From Thomasclavelia spiroformis (GTDB lineage: Bacteria; Bacillota_I; Bacilli_A; Erysipelotrichales; Coprobacillaceae), in assembly GCA_016901755.1 (NCBI GenBank), contig JACJKV010000002.1, forward strand, positions 1 through 64,000: a stretch of 64,000 nt of DNA. The letters run 5' to 3'. The notes under the pieces were generated by a model. It made no database searches and had not been told where the DNA came from. It was given only the letters and a program-made list of their open reading frames with translations. Shown one piece after another: positions 55,179 through 63,677 of this stretch. Position numbers and translations under genes: made by a program. How positions within the stretch are numbered: the first letter of the stretch is position 1; each line of letters starts with the position of its first letter.

Positions 55179-55672
55179 ATAGTGATAAGTAATCAGTTAT
55201 ATGATTGAAAGTGGACTTAGAATAATATAAAATGTTTTATAAAAAGATATGCTCATGATAACAAAGCTGTTGTAGCCGTAAGATCAATGTATCATAAACA
55301 AACTCTGATAGTTATTATGATGACGGTCCTTAAAATATTGTTAAGTAATTGTTGTCAAAGTATGCAGCAAAACATGTGTTTTAATCAGGAAGATAAAAGT
55401 TTGTAAATACAGATGTTTAGTTTCATAAATTATATTGCTAATAAAAATACATTTTTGATTTTTGGTGTTTCTAGCAATCAAAAATAGAAAATGTATAAAT
55501 GTAATATCTTGAATAACTGACAGAACTATTTTTGGAAGGGTGATTTTTTGAGATGGGGATAATGTCAGAAAACGAAAAGCACTAGAAATGATCAGGTGTA
55601 CAAAGAATGTGATTGAATAGTTTTGGCCAAATAATTAAAATGTCATTATTTATAAAGAAGCGAGGAAAGAAA
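55179..55672. other. Intergenic stretch with one imperfect inverted repeat
   Basis: ATTTTTGATT / AATCAAAAAT-type repeat at about 55450-55496 without a T tract. No ORF with ribosome binding site is seen. Confidence 0.4.
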
Positions 55673-56002
55673 ATGGCAAAATTAGAAAAAGTATTAGTAG
55701 GTGATTTTGATGTCATCATTAAGAATATAGAAAAAGGTATATTATCAGGCAGTTTTTCAGCGACATTGGAAGATAGCAGTGATTTTCAAAGTGAACATAG
55801 TCGTTGCAGTGTTCGTGTGTTTGAACGATACAGTGCTATAGGCAGCAATTGTGTTTCTCTGAGTATCACATTATTTCAGGAAAAAGGTGGAGCAATTTCA
55901 TTGTCAGCGATTACTTCTGGAGGAAGTCAGGCTAAGTTTTTTAAAGTCAATACCTGGGGTGAAGAAGCTTTTTTACAGAAATTAATAGAAATACTTTCAT
56001 AG
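55673..56002 (+). CDS. DUF6054-type protein, 109 aa
   Basis: ATG 55673 with GAGGAAAG upstream; the earlier in-frame start at 55613 lacks one. Sequence pattern LEKVLVGDFDVIIKNIEKGI, RCSVRVFERYSAIGSNCVSL and ITSGGSQAKFFKVNTWGEEA matches a conserved uncharacterised Firmicutes family that I recall as DUF6054. Soluble, no membrane segment. Function unknown. Confidence 0.8.
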   Translation: MAKLEKVLVGDFDVIIKNIEKGILSGSFSATLEDSSDFQSEHSRCSVRVFERYSAIGSNCVSLSITLFQEKGGAISLSAITSGGSQAKFFKVNTWGEEAFLQKLIEILS

Positions 56003-56066
56003 ATATGTCATTAAACGAACTGTAGTGTTAAAATTATAAAAAGATCAATTGTCAGGAGAATTTAAT

Positions 56067-56591
56067 ATGAAATTAAAGTTGGTTAAAGCCAGTCGAAAAT
56101 ATCAAAAAGAAATTACGGAAATGTTAGAAGAATGGATTCAATATAATCATGAGCATCCTCAAGCTAATAATTCACCAACTGCTATTTTTAAAAATGATTA
56201 TCATGATTTTGATAATTACATATCTCATCTGGACTGTCTTGAAGCAAAAGATGATCTGGTAGCAGATTCAACATTTTTCTGTCTGGATGAAGAAAGAAAT
56301 ATCATGGTAGGTGCAATCAATATTAGACATGATCTCAATGATTGGCTTTTACAATATGGTGGACATATTGGTGATGGAATCAGACCTAGTGAAAGAAGAA
56401 AAGGTTATGCTTCTCAGATGATACAGCTTGGCTTAATAGAGTGCAAAAAATTAGGTATAGATAAAGTTTTGATGATTTGTGATAAAGATAATATTGGTTC
56501 AGCAAAATCAATCATGAATAACGGTGGTATTCTCGAAAATGAAATCATTCATGATCAAACAATAATTCAAAGATACTGGATTAGTAATTAA
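56067..56591 (+). CDS. GNAT-family N-acetyltransferase
   Basis: 174 residues from ATG 56067; CAGGAGAA lies 8 bases upstream. Acetyl-CoA binding loop GDGIRPSERRKGYASQMIQL (RRKGYAS is the R/Q-x-x-G-x-G/A motif), followed by VLMICDKDNIGSAKSIMNN, the typical beta5-alpha4. N-terminal half matches predicted acetyltransferases of unknown substrate. Intact between decayed neighbours. Confidence 0.88.
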   Translation: MKLKLVKASRKYQKEITEMLEEWIQYNHEHPQANNSPTAIFKNDYHDFDNYISHLDCLEAKDDLVADSTFFCLDEERNIMVGAINIRHDLNDWLLQYGGHIGDGIRPSERRKGYASQMIQLGLIECKKLGIDKVLMICDKDNIGSAKSIMNNGGILENEIIHDQTIIQRYWISN

Positions 56592-56604
56592 ATAAAGTGT
56601 TTTT

Positions 56605-56637
56605 ACTTCTGTTTTTATTAAGACAGAAGTTTTTTTA
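56605..56637 (+). terminator. Terminator after GNAT gene
   Basis: ACTTCTGT / ACAGAAGT with a 10-base loop, then T7. Confidence 0.85.
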
Positions 56638-56706
56638 TAATAAGATATATGACCATAAAACAAAATCACAAAATACAGGACTAACTGATGAAAGGAAGTT
56701 TATACA

Positions 56707-56980
56707 ATGGATAAAATTTATCAGGAACATGCAAAAACTGTATATACTTTTCTTATGTTAAGATGTCACAATAGTGATCTGGTGGAGGAATTGACTCAAG
56801 TAACTTTTGATCAGGCAAGAAATTAAAAAATTGCTTTTATGGAAAAGCGAATACATTGTCTATTTACGCTTACTTGGTGATCTATCTTTTCGTTCGATAG
56901 GTGAGATATTTGAAAAAAGTGAGAATTTGGCATAAGTCAATTATTTCAAGCTAACAAAAATTGTTAGGGGAGATGTATGA
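56707..56980 (+). pseudogene. ECF-type sigma factor gene, internally deleted
   Basis: Intact ribosome site and start: MDKIYQEHAKTVYTFLMLRC, then sigma region 2 LVEELTQVTFDQA, broken by TAA after 39 codons. Region 4 appears soon after in another frame (VYLRLLGDLSFRSIGEIFEK) followed by TAA and VNYFKLTKIVRGDV, ending at TGA 56980 overlapping the anti-sigma start. The segment between regions 2 and 4 is missing, about 80-90 codons compared with normal ECF factors. Confidence 0.82.
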
Positions 56981-57908
56981 CAAATAAAGCGGATTGCGAA
57001 GTAGTAGAAGATTTACTGCCTTCTTACATTGATCGACTGACACATGAGAAAACAACTCAACTGGTTCAAGAACATTTGGAAAACTGTATCAGTTGTCAAA
57101 AAAGTATGAGACGATGTCTTTAAGTGATGAACATTCTTCAATAAAGGAAATTGATTATCTGAAAAAAAAGCAGAATAAAAGAAGTTTTATTAAAGGATTT
57201 ATATCGGTTTTCATTGTTATTTCATTAGTGTTGGGATATATTGGATTTATTCGCGGATGGCAAATAGATGGTTCAACTTTAGAAGGAATAGGAAACGGTT
57301 ATACAATAAATAAGGATGATACACAGATCTATTGGTATCAGGGAAGATTATCGGATAATCTGGTATTTAAACAGTTTAAAATTAATGATCATGATATTGT
57401 TTTATATGGTGGTATTAAACTGATCAACCATGCTGATGAAAAAGGTGATGCCAGTTGTTTTACAATGAATTTACCAGTGACTGATAAACTGCAGTATTAT
57501 TATCTTTATGATGAACTGATCGTTATCTTAGATAACGGGAAAGATGAAATAGCTCATAAAATCTATACGCTTGCTCAGGCTTGTCTGGTTCATAAAAATT
57601 ATCCATCAGAAATGTTTAGTTATCTGGTTACCTTTTTAGGATTAGAAACTGAAAACAGGTTAGAATTACATGAATATGATGGTCAGCAGCAATTGCTGAT
57701 ATACTTAAATGCAATGTATGATCAGGAAGTATGTGATTTTATTGCCCAAACATTTTTCATGTTTGGAAATAACATGAAAGAGCTTGTATTTATCGATCAG
57801 TTAGAAAACAGAAAGATCTGTACTAGAGAAAACTATCAGGAAGACTATATGCAGTATAATCAGGATTATGAAAGTTATTTAAAATTTTATGATCTGTATT
57901 TCAATTAA
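56977..57908 (+). pseudogene. Zinc-finger anti-sigma factor gene, frameshifted in an A6 tract
   Basis: Start MTNKADCEVVEDLLPSYIDR with the zf-HC2 anti-sigma pattern (Cys, then HLENCISCQK) and TAGGGGAG upstream. At A6 (about 57099-57104) the frame slips; one more A would read CQKKYETMSLSDEHSSIKEI and continue to 57908. The second part has a transmembrane helix (FISVFIVISLVLGYIGFI) and an extracytoplasmic domain of about 200 residues. As written, the first frame ends after 48 codons. The cognate sigma gene is also dead. Confidence 0.82.
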
Positions 57909-58027
57909 ACTAGTATAAAAATAAATTATTTTGATTAATTTTTTTGATGTTCAGTATATCATATATACATAAAAAGCTTAATAATGATATAATTTTATAA
58001 AAGTGATACAAGGAATGAATATGATAT

Positions 58028-58582
58028 ATGGATTATAATGAAATTAGACATAAAATTGAAATCGAGGCAAAGAAAAGATATTATCATGATATTGAAGATA
58101 TTAAAAAGACAGTTGATCTTCATTATAAAATGTACATTGCCTTTCATATAATATCTTTTCTTATATTAATTTTTTTTGAGTTTTTGTGTTTAACCAATCA
58201 AAAATATTTAATATGCTTTGTTTGTATCGCTATAAAAATATGTTTTGATCAGATTATCAAACGAATATATGAATATATCAACAGTGATTATGATGATCAG
58301 AGTTCTAAAATGTTAGTGCTAAAAACCAGTCTGTTAAAGTATAAATTTGATATCATAAAAGAATTATATCCTAGCATTGATGTTCATACTTTAAAAAATG
58401 TAATTGATCAGGATATCATAAATATAAGTTTTATTATTTTACAAGACGAAATCATTTCACTGCAGTCAATCTGTGATACGACCTCATATAATGTTATTGG
58501 CAGAATTAATGATGTAGAAATAGACTGTGATTTCATCGATGAAACAGTTGTCATAAATTCAGTAAAAATATATATTAACTAA
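58028..58582 (+). CDS. Two-span membrane protein of unknown function, 184 aa
   Basis: Hydrophobic helices at about 37-54 and 58-74, charged N-terminal segment (IEIEAKKRYYHDIEDIKK) and a C-terminal soluble part (YKFDIIKELYPSIDVHTLKN). AAGGAATG upstream. No family recognised. Codon use is more AT-rich than in the core genes. It shares a terminator with the secreted protein gene downstream on the other strand. Confidence 0.65.
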   Translation: MDYNEIRHKIEIEAKKRYYHDIEDIKKTVDLHYKMYIAFHIISFLILIFFEFLCLTNQKYLICFVCIAIKICFDQIIKRIYEYINSDYDDQSSKMLVLKTSLLKYKFDIIKELYPSIDVHTLKNVIDQDIINISFIILQDEIISLQSICDTTSYNVIGRINDVEIDCDFIDETVVINSVKIYIN

Positions 58583-58630
58583 AAAAGGGTTTATATCTTA
58601 AACTTCATAAAAGATATAACCCTTTTTTAG
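58583..58630. terminator. Bidirectional terminator
   Basis: AAAAAAGGGTTTATATCTT / AAGATATAACCCTTTTTT with a short loop, between convergent genes. Confidence 0.85.
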
Positions 58631-58676
58631 TTTCAAAAATTAATTTATTATTTTGATTTATATTTATAAAATAAAA

Positions 58677-59207
58677 TTAACTGCAGTATACTTCTCCACT
58701 ACCTGCTAAATATACACCATCAGGTAAGTTATCAATATTACCTATTTCTACATAATATGGTTCATTTGTGAAGAATCCACTACCTAGATTCCATGTTTGT
58801 GTACTAATGAATGGAGCATAAAAAGTTGCGATATTATGGGTATCAAAGTAAGTATGTCGTCTTAAATCAACCTGAAATTCATGTCCGTTACAGCAAGAGG
58901 CAGGAGTATTGTTTTCTTTAACGAAAGTAGCTCTATAAACTTTTATTCTAACAGTACCTGAATTTAATTCAAAATAAGAAGAAGCGACAGAATATCTAAT
59001 TTTAAATGAGAAAACTTTAGCAGTTGAACGACTGTTTTGTTCCCAAATAAAGTATTCTCCTGTTTCAGGGTTGTAATAATTTCCATTGTTATCATAATAA
59101 TTAGCTTCTAGTGTATTGTTTTCTAATGCAAATATTTTTGGTGTTATCAAAGAAAGTGATATAAACATTACTAAGAAAGAAATAAACATTTTTTTTATAA
59201 ATTTCAT
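58677..59207 (-). CDS. Secreted protein, 176 aa, next to LytTR two-component system
   Basis: Sec signal peptide with charged MKFIKK, hydrophobic FISFLVMFISLSLI and a likely cleavage after FALEN-type sequence (around residue 28). Mature part about 148 residues, rich in Tyr, Asn and Phe, with NYYNPETGEYFIWEQNSRST near 43-62 and three Cys (CC pair in PASCCNGHEF and the penultimate Cys). AAAGGAGG precedes the ATG. No family recognised. Divergent from the regulator-kinase-VanZ operon, with direct repeats between them, so probably its regulated output. Confidence 0.75.
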   Translation of the reverse strand: MKFIKKMFISFLVMFISLSLITPKIFALENNTLEANYYDNNGNYYNPETGEYFIWEQNSRSTAKVFSFKIRYSVASSYFELNSGTVRIKVYRATFVKENNTPASCCNGHEFQVDLRRHTYFDTHNIATFYAPFISTQTWNLGSGFFTNEPYYVEIGNIDNLPDGVYLAGSGEVYCS

Positions 59208-59282
59208 AAATATCCTCCTTTTTGTATATAAATCAAAATAAATTTGAATTCTTTAATTATATTATAGTTATGAATTCAGTTT

Positions 59283-59326
59283 ATGGTAAATCAATAACAT
59301 TAATGGACAAATTTTAGCACGAATGG
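59283..59326. promoter_or_regulatory. Three direct repeats with 20-bp period, candidate LytTR regulator binding array
   Basis: ATGG occurs at 59283, 59303 and 59323 in similar context (TTATGGTAAA, TAATGGACAA, GAATGGATAT). The spacing is exactly 20 bases, two helical turns, as expected for LytTR dimers. On the minus strand the array lies just upstream of a TATAAT-like element facing the secreted-protein gene. Confidence 0.65.
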
Positions 59327-59412
59327 ATATGTTAGAAATTGTTTACATAAAAATATGACTTAATATAGTGGGAAAAAATATGATATGTTATTATTTGTTA
59401 GGAGGCAATAAT

Positions 59413-60096
59413 ATGATAAATATAGCCATAGTAGATGATGATATTAATTTTATAAAAATGGTTAAAAAGAAATTGGTTGGATTAGAAAAAAATCTAAATG
59501 TTTTTTGTTATACACATCCATTCGAATTTATCGAAAATCTTAATAACATTGATTATGTGTTATTAGATATTGATTTACCTCAGATTGATGGAATAACATT
59601 ATCTAAGCAATTAAAAAATAGTAATATATCAATTTTTTTCATTACATCATACGCGGAGTTGATGATAAAAGCATTTGGGAAAAACGTAGAAGGATTTATT
59701 TTAAAAGATGATTTAGACAGAGGCATAAATAATTTTTTGACATGTATAAAAATACATGAAAATGAAAGAAATTTAACTATTAATTACAAGTCGCAAAATT
59801 TAAAAATTGGTTATAACGATATTTTGTATATAAAATACTCATTAAGAGACGTGGAATACTTTTTAACAAATAACAATAAAATTGTACAAAGAAATACAAA
59901 TTTAAAAGATATTTATTCACTTTTAAGTGACGAATTTATGTTAATTAATAGGAGTATGATAGTGAATATTAATTATGTTAATGAATTAAAAAATGGTTAT
60001 GTATATATCAGAAATCAAAAATATAGAGTAAGTAGAAGAAAAATAAAATTTTTAAAAATAAAATTGTTAGAAAGGATAATCAATTATGATATTTAA
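59413..60096 (+). CDS. LytTR-family response regulator (AgrA-like)
   Basis: 227 residues from ATG 59413, which has GGAGG 8 bases upstream. Receiver domain with acidic pocket DDD (8-10), phosphoacceptor Asp52 in LLDIDLP, and Lys in FILKDD. LytTR domain at about 130-225: DILYIKYSLRDVEYFL, INRSMIVNINYVNELKNGYV and YRVSRRKIKFLK. Overlaps the kinase gene by 11 bases. Likely binds the 20-bp-spaced repeats just upstream. Confidence 0.92.
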   Translation: MINIAIVDDDINFIKMVKKKLVGLEKNLNVFCYTHPFEFIENLNNIDYVLLDIDLPQIDGITLSKQLKNSNISIFFITSYAELMIKAFGKNVEGFILKDDLDRGINNFLTCIKIHENERNLTINYKSQNLKIGYNDILYIKYSLRDVEYFLTNNNKIVQRNTNLKDIYSLLSDEFMLINRSMIVNINYVNELKNGYVYIRNQKYRVSRRKIKFLKIKLLERIINYDI

Positions 60097-61330
60097 ATTC
60101 TGTTTAGATGTTTTTGTTCAAAGTGTAGCGTTATTTCTTTTTAGAATTATTTATAAAAAAATAGTATATACTTCATTTAATTTTTTTTATGATATTGTAT
60201 TACCATTGCTTAGTTCGTTTGCATTGAAAATTTGTTTTGTTTATTTATCTAATAATAGAATGGTAATAGGAGTGTGTATCTTTCTAATATTTATATTGTT
60301 AAGTTCACCTTTAAAAAGATTTTCTCAAGCCATATACTTTGGAGCTTTTATGGTAGGTCTGATTTTTTATATCGAAATTATGTTAAAAATAAGACAGTGT
60401 ATACAAATTAATGTTTTTTCTGATTTTTATTTTTCTGATTACATATGGTCATTATGGATAGTATTAATTATTTCATTGTTTATGAGCTATGTTTTTAAAA
60501 TAAATTTTCTTTTACCTGATGGGAAAATTAGAATTTTTGTTTTATCGGCAATGATTCCAATTTTAATTATTGAATTGATTTTATTTGATCAATTTAATAT
60601 GTTATTCGTAAAAAGAAATACTTTTTTATTAATTTATTTTGTAATTGGTTTAATTTTTTTCAGTAACAATATCATCATTCAATATCTATACAATGATTTT
60701 CATCAGTTAACCATAATGTCACAAAATAACTTCTTATCAAAGATTACAGATAGTTACATTCAGGGAATACATAATGAACAGGAAAAAGTATTTAAGATAA
60801 GACATGATATTAAAAATAATTTGATTATCTTACAACATTTAATTAATAATAATCAAATAGCTGAAGCTAATCAGGTAATTGATGAAATCAATAATCATTT
60901 AAAATATAAAAAATCTGAGGTATATACAGGTAATATTTTTATTGATGCATATTTGACAAATGTTATTATTAATTCTCAAATTGACATTCAAATCAAATGT
61001 AATGATTTAAATGATTTACATTATAAGCCAGATGTTATAGCTATCATCATCAATCTTGTAGATAATGCAGTAGAAAATGCCAATCATCTTGTTAATATAC
61101 AAATAAAACGTAAAAATCCTAATAGTATTTTAATTAAAGTCTCTAATGACTGTGAACATGATCCATCAAAACATTTAAAGAAAAGCAAGAAACAGGGAGA
61201 TCATGGCTATGGTTTAAGAATAGTTAAAGATGTAGTTAATCAATATCAGGGAACATATCTTACTTCATATCAAAATGGAATGTTTACAACATATGTAATG
61301 TTAAACTTAGGGGAAAATGATGAAAAATAA
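60086..61330 (+). CDS. GHKL sensor histidine kinase (AgrC-like)
   Basis: 414 residues. About six to seven N-terminal transmembrane helices (1-200), then the DHp motif FKIRHDIKNNLIILQHL with His240, N-box INLVDNAVENAN and G-box GDHGYGLRIVKDV. The layout is that of peptide-sensing AgrC-type kinases. Unlike the broken kinase at 50.4 kb, all catalytic boxes are present. Overlaps the VanZ-like gene by 14 bases. Confidence 0.92.
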   Translation: MIFKFCLDVFVQSVALFLFRIIYKKIVYTSFNFFYDIVLPLLSSFALKICFVYLSNNRMVIGVCIFLIFILLSSPLKRFSQAIYFGAFMVGLIFYIEIMLKIRQCIQINVFSDFYFSDYIWSLWIVLIISLFMSYVFKINFLLPDGKIRIFVLSAMIPILIIELILFDQFNMLFVKRNTFLLIYFVIGLIFFSNNIIIQYLYNDFHQLTIMSQNNFLSKITDSYIQGIHNEQEKVFKIRHDIKNNLIILQHLINNNQIAEANQVIDEINNHLKYKKSEVYTGNIFIDAYLTNVIINSQIDIQIKCNDLNDLHYKPDVIAIIINLVDNAVENANHLVNIQIKRKNPNSILIKVSNDCEHDPSKHLKKSKKQGDHGYGLRIVKDVVNQYQGTYLTSYQNGMFTTYVMLNLGENDEK

Positions 61331-61748
61331 AATATTATTTAAGATATTATTTTTTATATACATAGTATATATGCTGTTGGAAATGAATAATGTTGTTATG
61401 ATATTTAATGTAGGTGGTTTTACATACATTGAAAAAGTAATAACATGCTGTAATTTCGTTCCCTTAAGAAATTTAGGTACATTGTATTCGTTGTTTAAAT
61501 CTTTTATCATGTATATGCCTCTAGGTGTTTTGGGACGCTATAGTTTTAAATATCTGGAAAACAGTAAACATTTTATTATATTTATCTTTTTGTTTATTAA
61601 TTTTCATGATATGGTACAGGTTGTGACTTTGAAGGGTTATTTTGATATTAATCATATTATGATTGGAACTATTGGTTCAGTTTTGGCTTATTATCTCATT
61701 GAAGTGATGAGAAAGTACATTCCTCGTCAAACTGAAGTAAAACATTAA
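61317..61748 (+). CDS. VanZ-like membrane protein
   Basis: 143 residues, four hydrophobic segments. VanZ-family signatures: CNFVPLRNLGTLY at about 42-54, SFIMYMPLGVLG at about 61-72 and the conserved last helix. VanZ proteins confer low-level resistance to teicoplanin or lipoglycopeptides, and related proteins accompany peptide-sensing systems. Co-transcribed with kinase and regulator; a resistance or immunity output is plausible. Confidence 0.85.
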   Translation: MMKNKILFKILFFIYIVYMLLEMNNVVMIFNVGGFTYIEKVITCCNFVPLRNLGTLYSLFKSFIMYMPLGVLGRYSFKYLENSKHFIIFIFLFINFHDMVQVVTLKGYFDINHIMIGTIGSVLAYYLIEVMRKYIPRQTEVKH

Positions 61749-61781
61749 AAGCTTCATACGGTTTTGTATGAAGTTTTTATA
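61749..61781 (+). terminator. Terminator after the VanZ-like gene
   Basis: CTTCATAC / GTATGAAG with a 6-base loop, then T5. Confidence 0.85.
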
Positions 61782-61860
61782 TTGTGTATTTTTATACAAA
61801 GTCATTATGTTTTATGAGTTGGTGATATAATTAAATATAGAATAACGAGGAGGATATTTT

Positions 61861-62916
61861 ATGGAAGGTCAAATGATGGCTGCAGTTTATACTAAGGAAA
61901 AAGGAGTGCATTTAAAAGAAGTACCTGTACCACAATTACAGGCAGATACGGATGTTATTGTCAAAGTAACATATTCAACGATTTGTGGAACTGATATTCA
62001 TATTAACAATGGGGTATATCCTGTTGAAGATGGATTGATTATTGGACATGAATTCGTTGGTGAAGTTGTTGAAATAGGTAGCGCAGTGAAAAAATTTAAA
62101 GTTGGTGATCAGGTTGCTGCTAACTGTATTACAACTTGTGGAGAATGCTATTACTGCAAACATGGTTATACGAATCATTGTGAAAATGGTGGATGGATCT
62201 TTGGTTATAAGATCGATGGGTGTCAGGCGGAATATACCAGAGTGCCTTTTGCTGATAATGGATTATTTAAAATCAGTGAAGGTACTGATCCAAGAAAAGT
62301 ACTGTTTGTAGGAGATATCTTATCAACTGGTTATTTTGGTGCTGAACGTGGAGATATTAAACCTGGTGATGTCGTTGTTGTTTTAGGTGCAGGACCAGTT
62401 GGTTTATGTGCCATGGCTAGTGCCAGATTATTTGGACCATCAAAAATTATTGCAGTAGACACTGTTGATTATCGTATTGAGGAAGCAAAAAAACAGGGAA
62501 TTGCGGATATTATATTGAATCCATTAAAAGATGATGTTATTGCTGAAGTAAAGAAACTAACGCATGGCAGAGGTGCTGATGTATGTATCGAATGTGCTGG
62601 AGTAAAGGCAACTTTTGATATGTCTTGGCAAGTAGTGAGACCAAATGGTACAGTATCCATTTTAGCTTTATATGGAGATAGCCAGGAATTGCCATTAGAG
62701 ATCATGGGTGGTAAAAATCTGACTATTCGCAGTGGTTGGGTTGATTCTACGCATATGCAGGAACTGATCGATCTTATTGAAAGTGGTAAACTGAATACTG
62801 ATTTTCTGATTACCCATGAAGCTCCTTTAAATGATATATTAAGAGGTTATGATGTGTTTGGTAATAAAAAGGAAAATGTTTTGAAATGGGTGGTTACACC
62901 TTATGTTAAGGAATAA
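61861..62916 (+). CDS. Zinc-dependent alcohol dehydrogenase (MDR family)
   Basis: 351 residues. Catalytic zinc ligands Cys42 (TICGTDIH) and His63/Glu64 (GHEFVG); structural zinc Cys93, 96, 99 and 107 (CGECYYCKHGYTNHC). NAD(P)-binding VVVLGAGPVGLCAM near 170-183, with Asp of IAVDTVDYRI favouring NAD. Resembles short-chain polyol or 2,3-butanediol/isopropanol-type dehydrogenases; the substrate is not determined. GAGGAGG upstream. Single-gene unit. Confidence 0.93.
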   Translation: MEGQMMAAVYTKEKGVHLKEVPVPQLQADTDVIVKVTYSTICGTDIHINNGVYPVEDGLIIGHEFVGEVVEIGSAVKKFKVGDQVAANCITTCGECYYCKHGYTNHCENGGWIFGYKIDGCQAEYTRVPFADNGLFKISEGTDPRKVLFVGDILSTGYFGAERGDIKPGDVVVVLGAGPVGLCAMASARLFGPSKIIAVDTVDYRIEEAKKQGIADIILNPLKDDVIAEVKKLTHGRGADVCIECAGVKATFDMSWQVVRPNGTVSILALYGDSQELPLEIMGGKNLTIRSGWVDSTHMQELIDLIESGKLNTDFLITHEAPLNDILRGYDVFGNKKENVLKWVVTPYVKE

Positions 62917-63023
62917 TAGTATATGAATATTTCTTGTTTTAGGAAATAGGTTTAAAAATATTAAAGTATCTTTTATATTATCATTAAAGTATAGGTGATT
63001 TGGTTATTGGAGGTAATGATGAT

Positions 63024-63644
63024 ATGAAAGTATTAATGATTAATGGAAGTCCACGAGTAGGAGGAAATACACAGCAGGCTTTTGATGCTATGATCGATAT
63101 TTTTGCAAAAGAAGGTATTGAATCGGAAGTTATTCAGATTGGACAAAAAGATATTCGTGGCTGCATTGCCTGTCGTACATGCAAAAACGGAAGTGGGAAA
63201 TGTGTTTTTGATGACATTGTTAATGAAACAGCTGAAAAGTTTAAACAATGTGATACTTTGGTAGTTGGGACACCTGTTTATTATGGATCAGCTAATTCAA
63301 CATTGATTTCTTTTCTGACAAGACTGTTTTACAGTACACCATTTGATAAAACAATGAAAGTGGGTGCCAGTGTTGTCGTTGCCAGAAGAGGTGGTATTTC
63401 GGCCACATATGATGAAATCAATAAATTCTTTGCTATTTCAGGAATGCCTATTGCTTCCAGTCAGTACTGGAATGCGATCCATGGTGGAGCGCCTGGTGAT
63501 GTCATGCAGGATGATGAAGGTTTACAGACTATGCGTGTTTTAGCTAGAAATATTTCATTCCTGGTAAAAAGCATTCATGATGGTAAAGAAAAATATGGTC
63601 TGCCTGAAAAAGAAATTCCTTGTGCTACTAATTTTATTCGTTAA
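63024..63644 (+). CDS. Flavodoxin-fold NAD(P)H-dependent FMN reductase with Cys motif
   Basis: 206 residues from ATG 63024; GGAGG upstream. FMN-phosphate loop NGSPRVGGNTQQAFD (7-21), then GCIACRTCKNGSGKCVFDD near 48-66, the cysteine motif of iron-sulfur flavoprotein-like reductases, and GTPVYYGSANSTLISFLTRL. Cytoplasmic electron carrier or quinone/azo-type reductase. Independent of the dehydrogenase gene, 107 bases upstream. Confidence 0.9.
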   Translation: MKVLMINGSPRVGGNTQQAFDAMIDIFAKEGIESEVIQIGQKDIRGCIACRTCKNGSGKCVFDDIVNETAEKFKQCDTLVVGTPVYYGSANSTLISFLTRLFYSTPFDKTMKVGASVVVARRGGISATYDEINKFFAISGMPIASSQYWNAIHGGAPGDVMQDDEGLQTMRVLARNISFLVKSIHDGKEKYGLPEKEIPCATNFIR

Positions 63645-63677
63645 AAAAACAGTAAGTGCTTTTACTTACTGTTTTTT
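63643..63677. terminator. Bidirectional terminator
   Basis: AAAAAACAGTAAGT / ACTTACTGTTTTTTT around GCTTTT, between convergent genes. Confidence 0.88.

Noticed and set aside
55450-55496. AT-rich inverted repeat, possible miniature element
   Set aside because: Imperfect arms, no second copy in the window and no target duplication; AT-rich palindromes arise easily by chance.
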